Below, piece by piece: positions 1 to 6,219 of a stretch of DNA of 7,893 nt. This DNA is from an uncultured Novosphingobium sp. GTDB lineage: Bacteria > Pseudomonadota > Alphaproteobacteria > Sphingomonadales > Sphingomonadaceae. Location of the stretch: the NCBI GenBank assembly GCA_937860195.1, contig CALMBN010000203.1, positions 1 through 7,893 on the forward strand, given 5' to 3'. Both the position numbers and the translations under genes were made by a program. Each line of letters starts with the position of its first letter. Position 1 is the stretch's first letter. The notes under the pieces are model-generated. The model saw only the letters and a list, made by a program, of their open reading frames with translations, ran no database searches and was not told the DNA's origin.

Positions 1-969
1 GGGATGTTCGAGCCAGTCCTGGCTGGTGATGAAGGTCGATCCGTTGCCCTCGGTTCCGGCGTAGTACTCGAACAGCACCGGGCCCCACCACTCGATCATC
101 GCGCGCTTGACCGGAACCGGGATCGGCGCGGCGGCGTGGATCGCGCATTTGAGGCTGGAAACGTCGTACTTCGCCCGGGTCTCCTCGGGCAGCTTGAGCA
201 TCCGCACGAAATGAGTCGGGACAAACTGGCTGTCGGTGATCCGGTACTTTTCGATCGTCGCCAGCGCGGCCTCGGGATCGAAGCGTTCCATCACCACCAC
301 AGTGCCGCCGATCTTGTGGACGGTCATCGACCACCGCAGCGGTGCGGCGTGATAAAGCGGGGCCGGGCTGAGGTAGACCGCGTGCTCATTGATCCCGTAG
401 GCCGCCATCGCCAGCTGGACGAGGACATTGTTCTGGGCGATGTCGGGATCGTCGGGCAGCGGGAACTTGACTCCCTTGGGCCGCCCGGTGGTCCCGCTTG
501 AATAGAGCATGTCGACCCCGGCGCGCTCGTCGGCCACCGGGGTTGCGGGCATCGCCGACAGCGCAGCTTCGGCTGAAAGCGCGCCCGGTGTGTCCAGCCG
601 AAGCTGGGGAACATCCGGCGACAACCTGGCCACTTCATCCAGGGTTGGTGCGAGGTAGGCCGAGCCGAACAGCAGCTTGGCCCCGCTATCTTCCAGAATA
701 TAGGCAATCTCTGGAGCGGTCAGGCGGCTCGAAATGCCGACATAGTGCACGCCCGCGCGCTGGAACCCCCAGGTCAGGCAGAAGAACCACGGGTGGTTTT
801 CCAGGCACAATGCGACGGTATCGCCCACTCCGATTCCGCGTGAACGGAGCAGTTGGGCAACCTGATTCGAACGGGCATCAAGTTCGGCAAAGGTGATCGT
901 CTCGCCGCTCGCCGCCATGATGATCGCGGGTCGGTTCGGTTGGGTTCTGGCGTGAATCGAGGGATGCAT
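1..969 (-). CDS. AMP-forming acyl-CoA synthetase (fatty-acid-CoA ligase family), C-terminus cut off by window edge
   Basis: This enzyme class activates a carboxylic acid with ATP to an acyl-adenylate and then transfers the acyl group to coenzyme A in the cytoplasm. The reading frame runs 323 codons from ATG at 969-967 and is still open at base 1. The adenylate-forming P-loop is clear at about residues 155-166 (LYSSGTTGRPKG), and the A5-type motif follows at 302-308 (YYAGTEG). An N-terminal segment typical of the family (TFAELDARSNQVAQLL, near residues 26-41) precedes them. The C-terminal domain with the hinge and catalytic lysine is outside the window; full proteins are usually near 500 residues. 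The start has an AGGAG at 986-982, 12 bases upstream, and no other gene is close on that strand. The YYAGTE form resembles FadD-type ligases, but the acyl substrate cannot be told from this fragment. Family is firm; substrate is unknown. Confidence 0.93.
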   Translation of the reverse strand, partial: MHPSIHARTQPNRPAIIMAASGETITFAELDARSNQVAQLLRSRGIGVGDTVALCLENHPWFFCLTWGFQRAGVHYVGISSRLTAPEIAYILEDSGAKLLFGSAYLAPTLDEVARLSPDVPQLRLDTPGALSAEAALSAMPATPVADERAGVDMLYSSGTTGRPKGVKFPLPDDPDIAQNNVLVQLAMAAYGINEHAVYLSPAPLYHAAPLRWSMTVHKIGGTVVVMERFDPEAALATIEKYRITDSQFVPTHFVRMLKLPEETRAKYDVSSLKCAIHAAAPIPVPVKRAMIEWWGPVLFEYYAGTEGNGSTFITSQDWLEHP

Positions 970-1011
970 CGCGAATTCGCTCTCCTGCTGCGGCCGGGCC
1001 GCGTTGCGAAG

Positions 1012-1039
1012 AGTTTAACCGAACGATTAATTGGCGCAA
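1012..1039 (-). promoter_or_regulatory. Possible promoter for the acyl-CoA synthetase
   Basis: Read on the minus strand, a TTGCGC at 1039-1034 is followed after 16 bases by TAAACT at 1017-1012, a weak match to the -35 and -10 boxes. It lies 43 bases or more before the ATG at 969. A GC-rich hairpin (GCGGC at 990-994 with GCCGC at 998-1002) would fall in the leader just before the ribosome binding site. The boxes are degenerate, so this is only a candidate. Confidence 0.25.
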
Positions 1040-1075
1040 GACGGAAACCCGAATGGTCCGACCAAACCCTGTAAA

Positions 1076-1273
1076 TTACGCGATGATATCCGGAATGAGA
1101 TAGTCCTCGACCATCGCGATCTGGTCTCTGATCCTGAGTTTGCGCTTTTTGAGCCGGGCGATCTGGAGCTGGTCCTGCGCGCCAGCCATGGTCAGCGCGT
1201 CAATCGCGGCATCAAGGTCCCGGTGTTCGACCTTGAGCATTTCCAGCCGCTTCTTCAGCTCTTCTTCGTTCAC
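1076..1273 (-). CDS. DUF465 (YdcH-like) small coiled-coil protein
   Basis: A 65-residue, highly charged, helical protein of the DUF465/YdcH type. The family has no settled function; members are short coiled-coil proteins, common in alphaproteobacteria. The sequence starts with NEEELKKRLEMLKVEHRDL and carries the conserved LKKRKLRIRDQI block in its second half, ending in LIPDIIA. I chose the GTG at 1273-1271 because GGAG at 1286-1283 sits 9 bases before it and because the family homology begins here. A GTG at 1321 would add 16 residues without family character. It is transcribed away from a second DUF465 gene at 1457-1612, and both share the motif LKKRKLRI, so the two look like diverged paralogues. 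There is no signal peptide or membrane segment. Family assignment is confident; role is unknown. Confidence 0.85.
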   Translation of the reverse strand: MNEEELKKRLEMLKVEHRDLDAAIDALTMAGAQDQLQIARLKKRKLRIRDQIAMVEDYLIPDIIA

Positions 1274-1456
1274 GCAGGTCGTCTCCACTGGCCGGTTCGT
1301 CGCATCGTCTTGGCGGCCCACCGCAGGACATCAAATCGGCGCTTCGCAAGGTAAGCTTAATATGTTTCAATGACAATTGCACAGACTCGCCGGTCGTTGA
1401 GTCGAAACCGGCGAAGTCCTTTGCAGCCCTGGGGGCTAACACAAGGAGAATCCCCG
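1274..1456. promoter_or_regulatory. Divergent control region between the two DUF465 genes
   Basis: The 183-base gap must hold the promoters for both divergent genes. Its core at about 1352-1380 is clearly AT-richer than the surroundings (TAAGCTTAATATG and nearby), which fits promoter melting regions. On the minus strand TTGTCA at 1376-1371 could act as a -35 box, but the matching -10 is poor, so I do not assign exact boxes. The rightward leader contains the hairpin described separately. Confidence 0.45.
1384..1418 (+). promoter_or_regulatory. Stem-loop in the leader of the rightward DUF465 gene
   Basis: GACTCGCCGGT at 1384-1394 pairs with ACCGGCGAAGTC at 1407-1418 with a single bulged A, leaving a 12-base loop. 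The stem has 11 pairs, most of them GC. A smaller stem (AGCCC 1425-1429 with GGGCT 1433-1437) follows, just before the AAGGAG ribosome binding site at 1443-1448. No T-run follows, so it is not an intrinsic terminator. It could be a leader structure affecting translation or stability, or a protein-binding dyad. The structure is seen; the role is inference. Confidence 0.5.
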
Positions 1457-1612
1457 ATGGAACAATCGCATGTCAGCGCACTGCAGCTCAAACACACAGG
1501 CCTTGAACGCCAGATTGAAAGTGAACTGAGCCGCCCCTCGCCTGACCGCGCGATTGTCCAGTCACTCAAGAAGCGAAAGCTGCGGATCAAGGAAGAACTC
1601 GCGCATTTCTAG
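1457..1612 (+). CDS. DUF465 (YdcH-like) small protein, short paralogue
   Basis: A 51-residue protein of the DUF465/YdcH family. The signature is nearly complete: an N-terminal H-x-x-AL-x-x-KH-x-x-LERQI pattern, then RPSPD, then LKKRKLRIKEEL close to the C-terminus. The start at ATG 1457 is strongly supported by AAGGAG at 1443-1448 with 8 bases of spacing. An in-frame ATG at 1370 would add 29 residues that do not fit the family and would translate through the leader hairpin. The protein is predicted to be one long helix or helical hairpin, cytoplasmic, with no targeting signal. It lies divergent to the other DUF465 gene and 128 bases before ptsP. Function is not known for the family, and nothing here reveals it. 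Confidence 0.88.
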   Translation: MEQSHVSALQLKHTGLERQIESELSRPSPDRAIVQSLKKRKLRIKEELAHF

Positions 1613-1649
1613 CGCCGCGGCTGTTCCTGGGTGAAGATGATCGGCCCAG

Positions 1650-1690
1650 CTGCAAACATCCGATGATATCCTCGTTAAATTCGTTTGCAG
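1650..1690. repeat. 8-bp perfect inverted repeat before ptsP
   Basis: CTGCAAAC at 1650-1657 is mirrored exactly by GTTTGCAG at 1683-1690, with 25 bases between the arms. It lies in the 128-base gap before ptsP, centred about 70 bases upstream of the start. The spacing would suit a two-site operator on DNA better than an RNA hairpin, though the right arm is not followed by a T-run and no regulator is identified. Confidence 0.35.
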
Positions 1691-1740
1691 TCCGGTCGAC
1701 GCACGTTCCCTTGGGCCTTGCGATGGGTTAGGCTACGGCC

Positions 1741-4017
1741 ATGCCCGTCACCAGCGCCGTCACTGCCGCCCGCACGATCCTGACAAGCCTTCATGAAGTG
1801 ATGGCTTCGCGCAGCCATGCCCAGGCCAAGCTCAACACCGTGGTCGAGACGATCGGCGAAAGTCTCGATAGCGAGGTTTGCTCGATCTACCTGCTGCGCG
1901 AAGGGATGCTGGAACTCTTCGCCACCAAAGGTCTGGCGCAAGAGGCGGTCCACGTCACCCGGATGGGGGTCGGCGAAGGGCTGGTCGGGACGATTGCCGA
2001 AGATATCGAAACCCTGAACCTTGCCGAAGCCACCGCCCACCCGGACTTTTCGTATCGCCCCGAAACCGGTGAGGAGAAATTCCATTCCTTTGCCGGCGTG
2101 CCGATTGTCCGGCGCGAGCGGGCGGTGGGGGTGCTGTGCGTCCAGCACGCCGATCCACGCCGCTATGAAGAGGTAGAGATCGAGGCCTTGCAGACCGTGG
2201 CGATGGTCCTTTCCGAACTGATCTCAAATGCGGGCCTGGTCGATGATGAGGCCGTTGCGCTCGGTCCGCAGCAGACCGGGCCGGTGCGGCTGGCCGGGCT
2301 CTCGCTGGTCAAGGGGCTGGCGACGGGCCATGCTGTCTATCACCAGCCGCGGATCACCATCGAACACGTCATGGCCGAGGACCGCGATGCCGAGCTGCAA
2401 CGGGTCTACCTCGCTTTCGACAAGATGCGCGAACAGATCGAACGGATGCAGGCGCAGGCTGAGTTCGGCGTTGGTGGAGAGCACGAGGAAGTGCTCGAGA
2501 CCTACAAGATGTTCGCCTATGACGAAGGCTGGAGCCGCCGGATCATCGAAGCGATCGATTCCGGCCTGACTGCCGAAGCAGCAATCGAGCGGGTCCAGCA
2601 ACGCACCCGGATGCGGATGCGCCAGATCGACGATCCCTTGCTGGCCGACCGGATGCACGATCTTGAAGATCTCTCCAACCGGCTGCTGCGGATCGTTTCG
2701 GGCCAGATGGGCACCGCCGCCAGCCAGGGGTTGCGCAGCGACACGATCCTGATCGCCCGCAATCTGGGTCCGGCCGAATTGCTTGAATATGACAAGCGGC
2801 GGCTGAAAGGTGTCGTGCTCGAAGAAGGCTCGCTAACTGCCCACGTCGTGATTGTAGCGCGGGCGATGGGGGTTCCGGTTTTAGGCCGGACCCGCGGTCT
2901 GCGCGGGGCGGTGCGGGATGGCGATCTGCTGCTGCTCGATGCCGAAAGGGGCGAAGTCATCGTCCGGCCGAACGACGCAATGGTCGAAGCTTTCGATGGC
3001 CGGTTTGCCAAGACCAAGCAGCGCGCTGTCGCCTATGCCGCGTTGCGCGATGTTGAACCGTTCACGCGGGACGGAACCCGAATAACCGTCATGATGAACG
3101 CGGGCCTGCGCGATGATATGCCCAACCTCGCGCTGGCCGGGGCAGACGGGGTTGGGTTGTTCCGGACCGAGTTCCAGTTCCTGGTCTCTGCCACGCTGCC
3201 CGCGCGTGAGCGCCAGACGAGGCTCTATCGCGATGTGCTCGATATTGCCGGGGACAAGCCGGTGGTGTTCCGCACAGTCGATATCGGCGGAGACAAGGTG
3301 CTGCCCTATCTGCGCCACAACGACGGCGAGCATGAGGAAAATCCTGCGATGGGCTGGCGCGCCTTGCGTGTCGCGCTCGACCGTGAGGGCCTGCTCAAGG
3401 TTCAGGCCCGCTCGTTGCTCGAGGCCGCAGCCGGACGGACGCTCAACGTGATGTTCCCGATGGTTTCCGAACCGTGGGAGTTCGATGCCGCCAAAGAGGT
3501 CTTCGAAAGCCAGCGGCGGTATCTGAAAGGCCAGAAGAAGCTGTTGCCCGAGGCAATCCGCTATGGCGCGATGCTCGAAGTGCCGGCTCTCGCCGAAACG
3601 CTCGATATTCTGGCGCCCAACCTTTCCTTCCTGTCGATCGGCACCAATGATCTCACCCAGTTCCTGTTTGCGGCCGACCGGTCCAACCCGAAACTGGCCG
3701 AGCGCTATGACTGGCTCTCGGTTTCGATCATGCGATTTCTCAAACGGGTCCAGACTTCGCTGATCGGGCACCCCATCGATGTGACGGTCTGCGGTGAAAT
3801 GGGCGGACGGCGGCTTGAGGCGCTGGCTCTGCTCGGCATCGGGATCCGGCGCTTGTCGATCACTCCGGCTGCGGTCGGCCCGATCAAGGAACTGGTCCGC
3901 AAAGTCGATCTGGCCGAGCTTGGCGCGGCGATGAACGACTGGCTGTTGTCTCCGCCCGCCAGCTTGCGCGAAAACCTGTCGCAGTGGGCGGCGATTCGCG
4001 AAATTGAGGTCGATTGA
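1741..4017 (+). CDS. ptsP: Phosphoenolpyruvate-protein phosphotransferase PtsP (EI-Ntr)
   Basis: EI-Ntr takes phosphate from phosphoenolpyruvate and passes it to the HPr-like NPr, starting the regulatory nitrogen PTS; it acts in the cytoplasm. The 758-residue length fits the family. A GAF sensor domain occupies about residues 20-165 (VCSIYLL, GEGLVGTIAE, SFAGVPIVRR). The swivelling domain carries the phosphorylated histidine at residue 368 in the block LTAHVVIVARAMGVPVLG. The PEP-binding barrel follows: GADGVGLFRTEF with Arg475, FRTVDIGGDK with Arg511, NPAMGWRALR, Mg ligands Glu613 (MLEVPA) and Asp637 (GTNDL), and the catalytic Cys684 in VCGEMGG. All catalytic residues known from enzyme I are present, so it should be active. 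An in-frame stop four codons upstream limits the start to ATG 1741; its Shine-Dalgarno is weak. No NPr or EIIA gene lies in the window. The residue before the active histidine is Ala rather than the usual Ser. Confidence 0.97.
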   Translation: MPVTSAVTAARTILTSLHEVMASRSHAQAKLNTVVETIGESLDSEVCSIYLLREGMLELFATKGLAQEAVHVTRMGVGEGLVGTIAEDIETLNLAEATAHPDFSYRPETGEEKFHSFAGVPIVRRERAVGVLCVQHADPRRYEEVEIEALQTVAMVLSELISNAGLVDDEAVALGPQQTGPVRLAGLSLVKGLATGHAVYHQPRITIEHVMAEDRDAELQRVYLAFDKMREQIERMQAQAEFGVGGEHEEVLETYKMFAYDEGWSRRIIEAIDSGLTAEAAIERVQQRTRMRMRQIDDPLLADRMHDLEDLSNRLLRIVSGQMGTAASQGLRSDTILIARNLGPAELLEYDKRRLKGVVLEEGSLTAHVVIVARAMGVPVLGRTRGLRGAVRDGDLLLLDAERGEVIVRPNDAMVEAFDGRFAKTKQRAVAYAALRDVEPFTRDGTRITVMMNAGLRDDMPNLALAGADGVGLFRTEFQFLVSATLPARERQTRLYRDVLDIAGDKPVVFRTVDIGGDKVLPYLRHNDGEHEENPAMGWRALRVALDREGLLKVQARSLLEAAAGRTLNVMFPMVSEPWEFDAAKEVFESQRRYLKGQKKLLPEAIRYGAMLEVPALAETLDILAPNLSFLSIGTNDLTQFLFAADRSNPKLAERYDWLSVSIMRFLKRVQTSLIGHPIDVTVCGEMGGRRLEALALLGIGIRRLSITPAAVGPIKELVRKVDLAELGAAMNDWLLSPPASLRENLSQWAAIREIEVD

Positions 4018-4068
4018 CCGAGCTTGCACCCATCTGACACGAATCCGGCTCACCCTGCCGATTCCGCC

Positions 4069-4086
4069 GCCGGGAACCCGGCTTTT
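4069..4086 (+). terminator. Probable intrinsic terminator of ptsP
   Basis: GCCGG at 4069-4073 pairs with CCGGC at 4078-4082 around a GAAC loop and is followed directly by TTTT at 4083-4086. It lies 52 bases after the ptsP stop. The stem is short (5 GC pairs) and the T-run only four, so termination may be partial. Confidence 0.5.
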
Positions 4087-4089
4087 CCG

Positions 4090-4118
4090 TTGACTTAGAC
4101 CTGCAAAGCGCGATGGTT
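4090..4118 (+). promoter_or_regulatory. Possible promoter for the RodZ-like gene
   Basis: TTGACT at 4090-4095 is a good -35 match just after the terminator-like hairpin. At 17-base spacing the -10 position (4113-4118) reads ATGGTT, which is a poor match. If real, transcription would begin near 4125 and favour translation from ATG 4161 over ATG 4113. Confidence 0.3.
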
Positions 4119-4160
4119 CTGCCCAGCCGGAAAACCGGGTTGCAACCGATTGGGGTCCAA

Positions 4161-5120
4161 ATGGCGGACGAGGACGTAGCGGAGGCCCTGTTGCCTCTGG
4201 AAAGTGTTGGTGCACGGCTTTTGCGCGCGCGCGAAGCAGCGGGACTGAGCCGCAGTCAGATCGCCGGACTGACCCGGATTCCCGAACGCCACCTTGCGGC
4301 TATCGAAGGCAATGATTTTGCTGCCTTGCCCGCACGGCCCTATGCAGTCGGCTTTTCGCGGACTTACGCCAAAGCGCTCGGTCTTGATCAGGACGAGATC
4401 GTCAATGCTGTGCGTGACGAACTGGCCAATCTGGAGCCCGCCGACACGCGCCGACTGGTGCAAACCTTTGAGCCTGGCGATCCGGCCCGCGTGCCCAGCG
4501 GCAAGCTTGTCTGGCTGGCGGTGCTGGGCATACTGGGCGTGCTTGCGGGTGCGTACTTTGCGGCGCGTGCGATGTTTTTCCCGGGGATGTCGCTGCCCTC
4601 GACAAGCGTCGACGAACCCTCAGCGCCCGTCGTTACTGCGACTCCCGATGCACCTGCTGCCCAGCCTGGTGGCCCGGTGGTGTTCACGTCGACTGAGCCA
4701 AAAGTCTGGGTCAAATTTACCGACGCGAACGGCAATCAGCTGTTCCAGAAAGAACTGGCGCAAGGCGAGAGCTGGACCGTTCCGGCTGATCAGGTCGACG
4801 TGCGTATTTCGACCGCCCGGCCTGACGCATTGTCGATCACGATTGGCGGGCAGTCCGTGGCCAAACTCTCGGAATCGCAGCAACTGATCAAGGATATTCC
4901 AGTGACAGCCGCAGCACTTCAGGCCCGCGGCGCTGCGGCGGCTGCCCCCGCATCACCCAACCAGGCAGCATCGGCACAGACCCGCAGTTCGCCAGCGCTC
5001 CGCCAGCGGGATCCGCGTCCGGTCCAGGCAATCCGCGATGCACCGGTCGCCGCGCAGCCGGTCGAAGCCCTGGCGGCACCGGCCGTTGTGCCACCGGCAC
5101 CAACCCCCAGCGCAAGCTAG
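4161..5120 (+). CDS. rodZ: RodZ-type protein: cytoplasmic HTH, one membrane helix, periplasmic DUF4115 domain
   Basis: RodZ links the MreB cytoskeleton to the wall-building machinery across the inner membrane. This 319-residue protein has the RodZ layout. An Xre-type helix-turn-helix lies at about 17-75, including RSQIAGLTRIPERHLAAIE and the aromatic stretch PYAVGFSRTYAKALGL, which matches the RodZ region that contacts MreB. One membrane helix follows at about 116-138, giving N-in, C-out topology. A DUF4115 domain sits at about 173-260 (VWVKFTDANG, GESWTVPA). An Ala/Pro/Gln-rich, probably disordered tail of about 55 residues ends the protein. I prefer ATG 4161, with a weak GGGG at 4152-4155, over the in-frame ATG 4113, which would add 16 non-family residues and has no ribosome binding site. 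It sits between ptsP and cpoB on the same strand. The architecture is clear; the MreB-partner role is inferred from the family, since HTH-DUF4115 proteins are diverse. Confidence 0.85.
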   Translation: MADEDVAEALLPLESVGARLLRAREAAGLSRSQIAGLTRIPERHLAAIEGNDFAALPARPYAVGFSRTYAKALGLDQDEIVNAVRDELANLEPADTRRLVQTFEPGDPARVPSGKLVWLAVLGILGVLAGAYFAARAMFFPGMSLPSTSVDEPSAPVVTATPDAPAAQPGGPVVFTSTEPKVWVKFTDANGNQLFQKELAQGESWTVPADQVDVRISTARPDALSITIGGQSVAKLSESQQLIKDIPVTAAALQARGAAAAAPASPNQAASAQTRSSPALRQRDPRPVQAIRDAPVAAQPVEALAAPAVVPPAPTPSAS

Positions 5121-5177
5121 ATTGCGGATAGTGCTGATCGTCGGCTCGACAGGCCCGGTTTTCCCCGTCTAGACCCG

Positions 5178-5220
5178 GCCCATTGGTTCATCGCCAGTTC
5201 GGACGAACTGGCGCATGGGC
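5178..5220. repeat. Strong nested inverted repeat before cpoB
   Basis: CGCCAGTTC at 5192-5200 and GAACTGGCG at 5205-5213 form a perfect 9-bp stem around GGAC. An outer arm pair, GCCCAT 5178-5183 and ATGGGC 5215-5220, can extend it across an asymmetric internal loop of 8 and 1 bases. No T-run follows on either strand, so it does not read as an intrinsic terminator. It ends about 30 bases before the favoured cpoB start and would bury an alternative ATG at 5215. Confidence 0.6.
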
Positions 5221-5250
5221 GCAAAATCGATCCTTGGCATGGAACCCCTG

Positions 5251-6210
5251 ATGAAGCGACTGACCCTGAACAAGCCTTTGCTGGTTGTGCTGACCCTGGC
5301 GCTTGCCGCCCCGGCGCTGGCGCAAAGCGCGGCTGATCCAAATCTGGACGCACGGCTGCGCAAGCTTGAATCCGAAGTTTCGGCCTTGCAGCGGGTCGTA
5401 TTTCCCGGCGGTGATGGGCGGTTTTTCCCGCAGTTGCAGCCAAACCAGACTGGCACCACCCCCACCGGCACCCCTGCGACTACCCCCAGCGCTGACATGC
5501 TGACCCGGATGGACTCGCTGGAAGGGCACGTCTCCAGGCTGACCGCGCTGGTCGAAGAAGACCGCAACCGGATCGACAAGCTGGAAGCACGATTGACGGC
5601 GCTGGAAGCGGCCAAAAGCAATCCGGCTCCGGCAACGGCTGGAACTTCCACTGGTGACAATCTCGCGGCAATGTCAGGTGGCGCTTCGACTGCGCCTGCG
5701 CCGAAACCGGTCGTAACGCCAGCCCCGAAGCCCGCCGCTCCTGTCACTGCCAAGCCAGCCGATCCTTCGGCCAAGCGGATCGCGGCAGTGCGTGCGGTCG
5801 CCAAACCGCAGACTGCCGACGCCGGGGATGATGAATACTCCTATGGCTTCCGGCTGTGGGAAGCGAAGTTCTATCCCGAGGCTCAGCAACAGTTGAAGCT
5901 GTTCCTGAACAAGCATCCCAAGCACGCCAGAGTTTCCTTTGCCCGCAATCTGCTCGGTCGGACCTATCTGGATGAGGGTAACCCGCGTGAGGCGGCGAGC
6001 TGGTTCCTGCAGAACTTCAAGGCCGACGAAAAGGGCGATCGTGCGCCCGACAGCCTGCTGCTGCTGGCTGAATCGATGCGCCGGCTGAACGATGCGGGTC
6101 GCGCCTGCGTCGCGCTTGATCAGTTCGAGGCCAAGTATCCCCAGGAAGCCGCCGGACGACTGTTGGCGCAATATAACGCCACCAAGGGCGGGCTGAAGTG
6201 CCCGACCTGA
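5251..6210 (+). CDS. cpoB: Tol-Pal system protein CpoB/YbgF, periplasmic TPR protein
   Basis: CpoB works in the periplasm with TolA and the peptidoglycan synthase PBP1B to couple outer-membrane constriction to wall synthesis at division. From ATG 5251 the protein has 319 residues. It begins with a clear Sec signal peptide: MKR, a leucine/alanine core, and an APALA|QS cleavage site after residue 24. A first coiled coil covers about 27-51 (LDARLRKLESEVSALQRV), the usual trimerising, TolA-binding part. A second helical coil lies at about 83-123, then a low-complexity Ala/Pro/Lys linker. TPR repeats fill about 193-315 (YSYGFRLWEAKFYPEAQQQL and onward), ending near LKCPT. In-frame ATGs at 5215 and 5239 exist, but 5251 gives the best signal peptide; none has a strong Shine-Dalgarno. 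tilS follows after 9 bases, so the two are probably cotranscribed. No other tol or pal gene is in the window. The second coiled coil is longer than in E. coli CpoB. Confidence 0.93.
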   Translation: MKRLTLNKPLLVVLTLALAAPALAQSAADPNLDARLRKLESEVSALQRVVFPGGDGRFFPQLQPNQTGTTPTGTPATTPSADMLTRMDSLEGHVSRLTALVEEDRNRIDKLEARLTALEAAKSNPAPATAGTSTGDNLAAMSGGASTAPAPKPVVTPAPKPAAPVTAKPADPSAKRIAAVRAVAKPQTADAGDDEYSYGFRLWEAKFYPEAQQQLKLFLNKHPKHARVSFARNLLGRTYLDEGNPREAASWFLQNFKADEKGDRAPDSLLLLAESMRRLNDAGRACVALDQFEAKYPQEAAGRLLAQYNATKGGLKCPT

Positions 6211-6219
6211 TGCCGCGCA

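Noticed and set aside
4..896. Plus-strand frames at 4-501 and 498-896
   Set aside because: They are antisense to the acyl-CoA synthetase, whose motifs on the minus strand are unmistakable.
1015..1030. CtrA-like pair TTAA...TTAA upstream of the acyl-CoA synthetase
   Set aside because: The spacing is 8 bases rather than the 7 required by the CtrA consensus TTAA-N7-TTAA.
1357..1370. CtrA-like half sites TTAA and TCAA in the divergent DUF465 region
   Set aside because: The spacing is 6 and the second half is imperfect, so it does not meet the consensus.
1081..1670. Ten-base repeat CGATGATATC at 1081-1090 and 1661-1670
   Set aside because: The first copy is within DUF465 coding sequence and the repeat is too short, with no further copies that would indicate a functional family.
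2881..4215. Open frame of 444 codons on the minus strand opposite ptsP
   Set aside because: It lies fully over the conserved PEP-binding barrel of ptsP, shows no domain, and its Arg/Gln/His-rich composition is that of a shadow frame.
5192..5213. Hairpin before cpoB as an intrinsic terminator of the RodZ-like gene
   Set aside because: Neither side is followed by a T-run, so the classical form is missing.
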